The notes beneath the pieces were generated by a model. The model had not been told where the DNA came from. It did no database searches and saw nothing but the letters and a program-made list of their open reading frames with translations. The translations under genes and the position numbers were made by a program. Below, one piece after another: positions 25,801 through 37,800 of a stretch of 64,000 nucleotides of DNA. The first letter of the stretch is position 1; each line of letters begins with the position of its first letter. Source of the DNA: Cyclina sinensis (taxonomy: Eukaryota; Mollusca; Bivalvia; Venerida; Veneridae); contig JAAONU010000014.1 in assembly GCA_012932295.1 (NCBI GenBank), positions 18,716,251 to 18,780,250 on the forward strand. The letters run 5' to 3'.

Positions 25801-28800
25801 TAGTTTCAGGATATTGCTGCAATCATGTATAAAATCATTATTCATAGCCATGATTTGGTCACGTATTTGGTGCATGTAGGTCGCGTTATTGTATAACTTG
25901 AAACCATGCAATGAGAGGAACGGTTTCACACTGACCCGGATGTTGAACTTTCATGCATGTAGGCAAAAGAAGTTATAATATTAAAGCCATTTTCTCAAAT
26001 TTCGCTGGAAGGTATAAGTATTATTTGTTCATGTTTAAAATCCGCACTTAACTCTTTGAAAAGATAGTTAAATTGTTAAAATCGGCTGACAGTGACAAGC
26101 AATCGAGGAAAGTTTGTGTATTGGGTCACCATATTGCATTTCCCAATTACAATGTCAACAAAGTACCAGATCTGATTTAAAGATGTGAGAGTTTTCAGTG
26201 ATTCCTACATTCTTCAATTTCGGCGCGAGTAGACTTGAATTCATATCGACCCTTCAAAGAAAGCAAGATATTCAACATATTGAGTAGAGTTATTTGGACT
26301 AGCTTGAGCCCTACTGTAGTCCAAAATATTGAGACGTATACCGCGGATTTGAAGCTAGTTTTTACATTGGTCAAATCCGCTATAACGTCTAAAGATATGT
26401 ATTTACAAGTCCATAGTAAAATAAAAAAAAAATAAATCTGCACAACCATTTCAGCTTCCCACGTAAAATGTTATAATTACTGCTTTGTATTCCAAATTCA
26501 TGCTTACAAATCTGTTTTCCTTCTCAAAAACAACGCTATCTACTTTTAAACAACTTTACACTAATTGACGATGTCGAATAAACAGCCTCTATATTGGCTT
26601 AGAGCGCAAACTCCCCACAGCAGTTACTTCCCCTGATCAGACAGAAATAATATTCCCTAAAAATAACGAAAGTAGATTGTTTTTGTCACATGATAACATA
26701 TCGTCACGTGGGTTATAGTGGTGGCAGTGGTCAAACTAGCAAAGAGTGATGTAACCGGTGCGAGGAGTTTGCGTACAGCGGTGTTTATAATAACTGAATT
26801 CTTTAGACGAAAGTTTTAATGCGTGCTTCTGTCAGTGCATAGGTCACTAATGAAAAAGTCATTTCGTTCAGACTAATTTCTTACTATGTGTTACGGAGTG
26901 ACGTCACAGTGCAACTTGGAATTTCCAATATGCGGGGTCAACACGAAATTTGTTCCATGTACTTTTTTAATAAATGACTACCTATCGAGAGTAATTTTTG
27001 CATATTTATACAATTATTGAGAACAAATGCATCCGTTTTTATGTAGCCAGTTGTTTGTTTTTGTAAAAAAATACCATTTAAGACGTGATTAACTCTTAAT
27101 TTCAAATCGACTCGAGAAGCGTGTCGATTTGTGCTGTAGGAAATTAGCCAGTTAGAGAAAGACTTCACATTTTCTGACAAATGTAAAGAAATAAAAATGC
27201 GAAGACTTTCAATGAAGGACTAGTTTTAACCCAGGAAGCACTTGCTTCCTCTATCAATATAAAATACAGAAGTTTAAACTAAACTTGAATTTTAAAAAAT
27301 CTAATATTCTGCATCAACTTCAGCTATCTGATTTTCATCCAAAATTACAGATGTTCTTGTAAGGGAAGAAAGCCTTTATCGAGGATAAAAGCCTTGTCCT
27401 ATCATTATGAGGATAATTGTTCTAAAACTTAAGTCGACAATAAGTTCCTGTAAAAAGTTACGCTTGCCATGCTAAATATCTAAAATGGACTTGTCCGTCT
27501 TTCAATGTAGACAGATCCATTAATTGTTTATATGGGTGCCGGTTGAAAATTTACTCTCTGAATGACAGATAGTACAAACCATGATCAGACTGCACGGATG
27601 TGCACGCTGATCTTGGTCTGCACTAGTCGCAAAAGCAGAGTAAATTGACTTCAGCAGGGTAAGGGTTAAGGTATTAATACACATCTTGTTATATTTACTC
27701 TATTTTTTTTCAGGTTTTTGCAGTCACATGGTGTCTGTAAAAGGTGAGAGTGTGCCAAATAAAGCTCTATGTACCTGGCTGATGACACTGTGGAAAAGTG
27801 TAAAGTACCGCTATGGCATGACATATCTGCAGAAATGACATTTGTTTGACTGCAACAAGCAGAACAGCTGTAGAGGTATAAATAGACACTTTATCAAGCT
27901 ATTAGGAATTTAATCCATTTTGCTTATTTGTAGTTAGTTAATCTATTAGACCAATAAATGTGATTTCTAGAACAGTTTTTTCTTAAACTGTGGATTTGTT
28001 TAGCTCTTCTCAAGTGTTACTTTCAATTTTTTTTATTAGACTGAATAGTCTTAAAAGAGATTGAGGTAAGAGTGGTACTGAGTTATGGTATTAATATAAT
28101 CATGCAAGTATTTAAATGTTCAAATTACATTGTAGACTGCCACACAAAAAGTTCTTTTTTAAGATTTATGTTTCAGCAGTTTTAATGTTTAATTGAATTC
28201 TGAGATATTCCATATTGCAGTGATGATAACTACTTGACATTTTCATTTTTTTGCACAGGGTATTTGGGTTTTCATGTAAAGTAACCACAGTTTGTTATAC
28301 CTTACATTTCATAGGCTATTCAGACAGCCCTGGACTGTGCATAACCATTGCTTGACATCATTGTAGTTAAGTTTCACGAGCAGTTACAATAAAAACATCT
28401 AAGGTAAATGCTGGAATAGCAACAATGAGGAACACCTTCAGAACCTTTCAGAAATGCTGTAGACCTCAGTAGACTCTTGACATCAAGTGTCCCTCAGGAT
28501 TCCGTAATACAGAAGGATGTGAAATACCCTAGATTGATAATGCAATTTCTCCATCACCGAAGTGGGAGGGTCTAGCTTTTGAGCTGTCCATCTGTCAGTC
28601 TGTCATTATGTCTGAAAATTTTAAGAATGCCAGTAACTTCCTTATTAGTAAATGGATTTAATTAATACTCAAACAGAACATTGGACAAGACCTTCCCTCT
28701 GATATATAGTTATTTCACATTGACCCAAGAATGACCTTGACTTTGAAGGTCCAATTGCAAAAATACTTAATATTGGCCATAACTCCCAGACAGATTTAAG

Positions 28801-31800
28801 TCATGTTTGTACACAACAACAGTGTGGGAGAGATATTCAGAATGACAATTTTGACCCTTTTTTAACTTAGTTCATCTTTGCATGCATCAACCCTTTGAGA
28901 TTAATCATCCAAATAACTTTTTTTAACTGGACCTTTAAATGACCTTGACCTTGAGGTCAAATTGTCACAAAAAAACCCCAACATTTTTGAAGGATCTACA
29001 ATTACTCTTTTTGTGGTCCAGATCTTAAAGTTCTAGGAACCATTTCAGGTAAATTATCATCTTTCATGGACAGTTCTTGCTATTAATAGATTCTTTTTTT
29101 TTCGCTTTTCAGAAAGTTGAAGTCCCTCTCCTTCAAGAAATGTATACAATCAAGGGGATTGCTGTGGAGCAGATGGAACTGCTGATTTTCATCTGGACAA
29201 TGATGGCATTAAAAATATTCTTTTTCAAAAAGAGAAAGAAAGCAGTGTCATATGAAGACTACAAAGAAAATTTCATGTGAATGAACTGAAATAGTTTTAA
29301 TATAATGGACAGTGAACAGGGAGTGAAATGCATTCTAGTCAGAATTAAAGAGATTATCCAAAAGTAATGACACTATATTTCATTTCTATAAGTAATAATA
29401 GAGGCATTATCATCAAACAATTGTCATCGTGATGCAACGTACCAGTGCACAGGTCATCTGGGTCATGTATGGCCTTTTTAAAGTCCATATTCAATTTCCA
29501 CACATTTGTATAAAAATGCTTGCACAGATGTCATTCATATTTGCATGTAGATGTGTCTACATATGGTTCCTTCCATTACGCCCCTTTTTGAATTACTTTC
29601 TACTAAAATGAAATTTCTGCACATTTAAAGAAAAATGCTTACACAGATTTTTTTTCATATTCTGCATGTATATGTATCTTTCGAAACTTCAGGTAACTTG
29701 CAAAATTGGGCAGGACACCTCAAAATTTGTCAGTTTTGACCTTTATAGACTAAATTTCTGATAAAAACCAATTGTCTTCACATTTATAGGGTTATGTTTT
29801 GTAGCACACTGTTCATTAAATAAATGTAACAATTATACTGCTTTTGACATTCCGCCTGCCTCTTTAATTTTTATCATCTGCTTATGATACATGGCTAGGG
29901 AAAATGTGTCCCATGGACAAATTTCTACTGAATTGTTATTTTTGATAGTTTAGATTTATATTTTTAAATAAAGATAATGTAAACAAGCATTGCTTTCTTG
30001 TGTTTGTGGTAACTTATTGTCAGCTAAAGTTTTACCTCTCTTTTCAGTTGTATTCATATCAGAGTCAGATTACCTTTTTAGCACACCTGAGCACAAAGTG
30101 CTCAGGGTGAGCTTTTCTAATCAGTCTTTGTCCTTGGTCCGTCGGTCGTCAACTTTTCATTCAAATGACATCTCCTGTGAAACCGAAGGGCCAAATTAAA
30201 TGAAGCTTGCCTGGGATGTTCCTTGCATGAAGCTCTACCAAGATTGTTCAAATGCTTCTGGTCCATCGCATTTCTGGTTCACTGGAGCTATTTAGATTTT
30301 AAAAGTTGGATCTTTAATAATCTTCTTCCCCCAAACCTCAAGGCCTTGAGCTTAGATATTTGGTATGAATCATCATCTAGTGGATTTACCAAGTTTGTTA
30401 AAATTATGACCGTGGGGTCAAAACTGACCCCACCCCAGGCGTCACATGTTTTACATAGAGTTATATAGGAAAAACATTTAAAAATCTTCCTGTCAGAAAC
30501 TGCAATGCCTAGAGTTTAGATATTTGGTGTGCAGCATTGTCTAGTGAACCTCTACCAAGTTTGTTCAAATCATAGCTCCTGGGTCAAAAATGGTCCCGTC
30601 CCAGGGGTCACATGTTTTTATATAGAGTTATATAGAAAAACTTTAAAAAAATCTTCTTGTCAGAAACCACAAGGCCTAGAGTTTAGATATTTGGTGTACA
30701 GTATTGTCTACTAGACCTCTTCCAAGTTTGTCCAAATCATAGCCACTGGGTCAAAATAGGCCCTGCCCCGGGTGTCACTTGTTTACATAGAGTTATATAG
30801 GAAAAAGTTTAAAGTCTTCACATATTAAACCAAAAGGCATAGAGCTAAGATATTTTGTATGTAGCATTGTCAAGAGGACCTCTACCAAGTTTGTTCAAAT
30901 CATAGCCCCTGAGTCAAAAATGGCCCCGTCCCAGTGGTCACATATTTTACATAGAGGTATATAGGAAAAACTTTTAAAAATCTTCTTTTTAGATACCACA
31001 AGGCCTAGAGTTAAGATATTTGGTGTACAGTATTGTCTACTAGACCTCTTCCAAGTTTGTCCAAATCATAGCCCCTGGGTCAAAAAAGGCCCTGCCCCAG
31101 GGGTCACATGTTTTACATAGAGTTATATAGGAAAAACTTAAAAAGTCTTCTTGTCAGAAACTGCAAGGCCTAGAGTTTAGATATTTGGTGTGCAGCATTG
31201 TCTAGTGGACCTCTATCACGTTTGTTCAAATCATGACCCTGAGGTCAAATCTGGCCCCGCCCGGGGGTCATTTGATTTTACACAAGGATTTTTATAGGGA
31301 AAAATTAAGAAATCTCCAGCTCAGAAACACCAAGGGCTATACCTTCAATTGTTCGTTGTTATGTCTCCCCCCGACCCCGCCCTTCTGATGGAGACATATT
31401 GTTTTTGCCTTGTCCATGGGTGTCTGTTTGTCTGTCTGTCTTTCACACTTCATTTCCTTTCAATAACTTGAGTACCAGTTGACCCAAAGCCTCCAAACTT
31501 CACAGGGTTATTGCCCTTATTGATTACCAAAAAAATCCCTTTTGTTTTTGGGTCAGAAGGTCAAATGTCAAGGTCAGAGGGACCTCAGAGTGAAAACCGT
31601 TTCCACTCAATAACAGGATTACCATTTCACTCATAGCCTCAAAACTTCATAGGATGATTGCTTTTACTAAATAGAAGAACCATGTTGTTTTTGAGGCTAG
31701 TATGTCAAAGGGCAGGGTCACAGGGACCTGTTGAGTGAAAAGTATTTCTGCAGAGTAATTGTAGTACCATTACACTCAGAGCCTTCAAACTTTATAGGAT

Positions 31801-34800
31801 AATTGTATTAGAAGAACACTATTGTTTTTAGGGTCCATAGGTCAAAGGTTAAGTTCACAGGGACTGTAGAGTGAAAACTGTTTCTGCTCAGTTACTGGAG
31901 TACCATTTTATCCAGAGCCTTCAAACTTCATAGGATGATTGTCTTTACTCAGTAAAAGAACCCAGTCATTTGCTGGGTCAGTAGGTCTAAAGTCAAGGTC
32001 ACAGAGACCTGTAGAGTAAAAACTATTTCTTCTCAGTAACTGGAGTATCATTATACCCAGAACCTTCAAACTTTATAGGGTAATCATATTAGAAGAACCC
32101 TATTGTCTTTGGGGTCTGTAGGTCAAAGGTCAAAGTCACTGGGACCTGTAGGGTAAAACTATTTCTGCTAAAAAAATTGAGTACCATTACACCCAGAGTC
32201 TTCAAACTTATGGCAAAGCTTTTCAAACTTGCACCTACAAAAGCCAGTAACGATATTTGTAACATGAGCAATGAGACTCAGGTGAGCGATTTAGGACTAT
32301 CATGGCCCTTTTGGTATAATTACTGGAAAGAACTTGTACTAGACTGCAAATGTTACCTGTAAATTACCAACAAAACTTACAATATTGGTATATCCATAAA
32401 TCATGGCTGGTATTATAGTACTCTTGTACTTTTCTATAACATTATAGTTGAAGAACGACAGGGTTCTAGAAAAATAAGTGCAATAGTCGATATTAAATTT
32501 GATAAGTGTTGAAAATGATCAAGATCAATGGTGGTGAGTATTGAATAGAGCGTTCAGTAGTTATGTACAAAAACAATCAAGTGAAGTTGGAATATGATTT
32601 ATGGCAAGGCAGGTCAAAAAACAGATTTTTATCATATTCAGTTAATGAGACTAGCTCCAATGGAGATAAATTCTCTCAGATAAAGGTATTGCATTACATA
32701 CATGTATTCTTTACTTGAAAACATAAACCTAGCACTACGCAGCAAGTTTTGCAGTACTTTCAGTGCTTTGATTTAAAAATTGCCTTTATAAGCTTATGTA
32801 AAATCAAGTGACCCCCGAGCAAGGTCGTTAATGATCCCAGGGGCATAATTTGAACAAACAAGTTGGAGGATCTGTAGATGATGCTTGATTCAAAATATCT
32901 AAGGTTTATAGCTTATGATTTTTCAGAGGAGACTCCCGGGCAGGGCCAATCATGTCCCCACAATCTTGGTAGAACACCTCTAGCGGATGCTCCATTCAAA
33001 AAATCTTAAGCTGTACGTCTTGTGGTTTCAGACAAGAAAATTTTAAAAGTATTCCCTATGAACGCCTGTATGAAATAAACTGACCAGTGGGGCAGGACTA
33101 TTTATGACATTAGGGACATATTTGAACAATATAGGTAGAGGACCTCTAGGTTAACCTTTATGCAAAGGCTAAGCTCTAGGTCTTTTGGTTTCAGACATAA
33201 AGATTTTCATGACTTTTTTCCGTTTTATTGCCATAGCATCCAGAGTTCTTTATGGAATTCAATTCTTTAAACAACTTCGGTAGAACTTCATGCATGGAAC
33301 ATAGTGCTCAGGTGAGGTAAAAAAGTATTGTGTACATAGTGTAATAATGCACACAAATTTAGGGACAGAAATTCCATCTGTATATTCCAGGGCTTCAGTG
33401 TTTACTGTTTGAATACATAAATATTCACTTGAACTCTAATTTAAATTGTCGTACTTGAATGAACAATATCCGAAACAAGTCACGTTTAATCAAAGACGCC
33501 ACGTCATTTCCTACTAGTTTTGCATTCGTTTAGCATCTGGCTAATGCCAAAACATCATAAAGTCTATAACATCGGTGTCAAAATTGTTGTCTACGTTGTG
33601 GTGGTAACTGCATTAAAACTTTGTGATGGACTAGGTGTTCCGAGTTTGACCCTGCCATTTCCATATTTTAGCTTCTGATTGTCTTTCAGATGTTAAATTA
33701 AATCAAGGTGCCATGTTTCGATGATATACACTAAGTATGTAACTGGAAATATACTTCTGTTAAAAACTAAAAAAAGTAATAAAAATATATGTACGACGTA
33801 TTTCTTTTTCTTTTTAATAATAATAAAACATGTCAAAGCTTTCAATCTAAATGAGTACACATTACATTTTTTGACAGAATTCAAAGCATTTTTCACGTTG
33901 AAAATGAAATGTCTAGGGATTTCAAGAAAAATACATTCAACTTATGTTTCGTGCATTTCTCTCCATAGTAACCAGGTTTGCAACCGTTTTCACAACGGCC
34001 AGTTTTTCTGTTGCATGCTGTCATGTCCTTGCAATTGTTGGGACAGGTTTCCAAACATTTCTGAACAAACATTCCCAATCTGCATGCTTAAATAATTCAA
34101 AACATATCTTAAACATTTTGTATACATTTTGATCAATGTTTTCTATTTCCCTGATTGAGATATGTCGCAAAACAAACCAAAACTGGGAAAAAACGTTGTG
34201 TAGTTATTGTCTTAATTCGTGTTTATAATGTATAATTGGAAACTTGCATACAATTGGTCGTTTGCATTTGTCACTATGCTTTTCTTTTCCCAATGTTTAT
34301 AACACTAATAAATTGTTTTGTTACAAATTTTGTATTGTTGCAATCAATGGAACATATTGTTTGCTAAAAAAAGAAAATAAGTCTTGCTGTTTATTTTTAT
34401 TTATCATAAAAAGTATATAATATAATAAAATTGGAATATTTATATATTTACATTTCACAGTACGCCTTTTGGAATAGAAACAAATGACTGTCAAATGAAA
34501 TGTTTGTTTAGTATTAATTCGTTATTTTACATCAGGGATGAATCAATGGTCAAGTTGTATTACATAGGATATGCTACGAAGGAGCTAGACTTCGAACTTC
34601 ATTTCCACTAACAAAATTTATTGTCTTTCGGAGACATTAAATCAAGTTCCCATGAACAAGTGCAATACACGAAACACGTAAAAGAACAAGGAATTACACT
34701 TAAACGAGAAACTTAAATTACTAACCTATTTATGGGACATCTGTAATGACGAAAACCGGGAGCAACAATACATTAATTCACAAAGATTGATAACAGTGAT

Positions 34801-37800
34801 ATCTGGTTACTTAATGAAGAAATATGCGTTATTATTAATAAACAATAACCGTCTTTGATGACAAAAAAATCACAGAAAACTTTGAATGTACTATTAAGCT
34901 GAATGAGTATACATTATTTTAAAATAAAATGCCTAAGTATTTTAAATAAATATAATTGCAACTTACTTTCATTGCATATCCTTCCATGGTAACCAGGTTT
35001 GCAACCATAATCACAGTGACCATTTGTGTTGTTACATGTTGTGCTATCTTTGCAATTGTCGGGACAGAATTCCAAGCAATTCTGACCAAACATTCCAAAA
35101 CTGCACGCTGAAGTAATTTAGAGATATATTTCAAACATAGGTCTATTTTATCAAGTTTCAAAACAGTGATATCTGAACACTTAATGCAAAAATAATGCGT
35201 TATTATTAATAAGAAATAATCGTTTTTGATGACAGTGTCTCAATTTTGGAATTATAACAGTTTTTTGTTCGGATAAATATTTCAATTTCCCTTCATGTTT
35301 TTATCTCTTAGTAATTCAATTCCGCAGCGGTTGAGCATCGTTTATTTGTTTGTTACAAATAGAATAGTCTTTGCAATATTTTGAACCAAAGTTAAGCAGG
35401 TAAGAAAAAAGTAATCCAGCTGCAGTTACTGTAATTGTCAAAACTAAAGGAAGTAATAAGCAATATTTGTATAGCCATTTCTTAATTTTTTTTTTCAAAT
35501 AAAAGTGTGTCAGTTCGTTCAAACCGAAAAAAGTACATAATCATTTGTTAGACAGAATTCGTAGCATTTTATCGCGTTGAAAATGAAATATTTAAGGATT
35601 TCAAGAAAACTACATTCAACTAACGTTTCGTGCATTTCTCTTCATGGTAACCAGGTTTGCAACCGTTTTCACAATGGCCATTTTCATTGTTGCAATGTGT
35701 GTTGTCCTTGCAATTGTCGGGGCAGGTTTCTGAACAGTTGTAACCATACGTCCCGTTACTGCACACTGAAGTTGTTAAGACGTTTATCCCAATAAAACAT
35801 TATTTTCTTACATTAAACATTTACATTTAGCTCCTTATTATCTCAAGGAGAATTTTTTACCACTAGCGTGTGTACATGATCGCTGTAAAAGGTAAAGAGT
35901 GTCTGTTCACTCTTTACCGGATACTAATTTTATAGTTAGGCATATCATAACAGAACAATCGATTTAATATCAATTGACATATTAAGTACTTATCCCAAAT
36001 GTATGCAGTTTCAACAATTACCATCTTAATGTCCACCTCAGTTACCTTTTAGATTATAGAAAAGAATAAACAAAAAATAAAATAACAAAACGCTCTGAAG
36101 TTATTGGTCTCTTTTCTTGATATACTTAACATCTGTATGCATTTTGCGACAACACTGTCAACTAATGTCATTTGCATCTATCACTACGTTTTTTTTCAGT
36201 TTATAATATTCAAAACCATGCGCACTTGTTTTGTTACAAATTGTATATCAATTGCAGTGATTATAACACATAGTATGATAAAGTGTCTAAATAAGAACTT
36301 CGTGTAAGATATTGTCAGATGGTGTTACTGGGTATAAAAATAATAATCATAAACCCGGTGCAATCATACTTTATCAACAATAATGTTTTAAGGAACATTT
36401 GTTTTTCATGTTTTCTTTATATGAATAGTGAAAATGTTACTGAGTTGCGACTGTGTTCTAAATAGCACAAACGAAAGTAGTGTCTTATCAGAATGAGCAT
36501 ATAACTAGTTTTCCAAAGTAAAGTTAATTACTTCTAACTGTATATGTTCTGGAATTTTATCTTCACTGAGAGGGGGGTACCTTTTCTGTTAAAGTCAATT
36601 TATTGAACTGGTGATGTTTTTTATTTACAATTTTAAGTGTACAAAATATGTAAAAAGAAAAACAAAACGCAAATACAATTCATATCATGAATTAACAAAA
36701 GAATTGAACTTTTAGTTTCAGATACAACATTTAGTGCTGAAAAAATTTGCAATGTATTTTCCTTTTACGGTGTAAAGCAATTGTTACTGATCACCTAACA
36801 TATCTCATTTCATAAACCTCGACATACCTTGTATTGTTTTAAATATTAAACGAAATTTAGAAAACAATCATTTGTATGCAATAAATTTGGTATTATCTTA
36901 TAATTTGCGGAAACATATTTCAGAATTATCAATCGCCTTTAAGGTTTTCAAAATGTCCGCTTAAGCTGTTCTTTGCCAAGCCAACGGTAAAAACCTTTGC
37001 AATAACTCAGGCAAGTACTTAATCAAGATAAATGATAAAGATTTTCTGTTTTAGCGTTTGTTAGAACAAAGGAAAGTATAAAGATTTAATTGTATTTGCA
37101 TTTCAATGAAATGATTTCTAAAATAAAACTTTGACTATGCTATCAAACTGAATGAGTATACAATATTTTAAAATAAAATATTTACGTTTTTCAAATGGAA
37201 ATAATTTCAACTTACTTTTATTGCATATCTTTCCTTGGTAACCAGGTTTGCAGCCATGGTCACAGTGACCATTTTTGCTGTTGCATGTTGTGTTGTCATT
37301 GCAATTGTCGGTACAGGTTTCCGAGCAATTCTGACCAAACTTTCCGAAACTACATGCTTAAGTAATGAAACAAATTTCTAAATACATTTTGATCAATGTT
37401 TACCTGTTTTTTGACTTTTGGCCTAAGCATTACATAATAATAATAATCATGTAAAAGAAGAGGTTAAAAAAATGAAAAAGAAAAACCCTATGAAGTAGTT
37501 GTCTTTATTCTTGTTTTTATCATTTTCATCTAAAGTATATACATTTTCCGAGAGTAAAGTTACTAACGTGTTTTTGCACATATCACTACGCTTTTCTATT
37601 TCCAATATTCATAGGAGTGATAACTTGTCTTGTTACAAATTGTAAAGAACGAAAATTTAAGATTGATCATGTCAGTAAGATTTTCAAATTTTAAGCTTTT
37701 TTAAAGGCGTTCTTCGCCTAGCCTGCGGTATGACCCTTTAAATAACGAACAAGTACTCTACTAGGTTATACGAAAAATGTTATTCTGACTAAGCGTTTGC

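Larger units (their letters stand above)
23469..33945. other. 10.5-kb RPTP intron rich in dispersed repeats
   Basis: I found no RPTP exon between the transmembrane exon and the last EGF exon, and the phase-1 junction needs none. It holds repeat copies at 24.5-24.98, 27.53-27.67, 28.56-29.05 and 30.08-33.3 kb, and a possible plus-strand transcription unit (25.2-29.3 kb, weak). Confidence 0.6.

Noticed and set aside
26605..26775. Inverted 'gcaaactcc'/'ggagtttgc' about 160 bp apart
   Set aside because: Only about 10 bp match, with no target duplication. Too weak to call a MITE.
33721..34132. Plus-strand frames over the EGF exons (here and at 35577-35795, 38824-39063)
   Set aside because: They are antisense to the EGF exons; their apparent similarity to each other only reflects the exon duplication.
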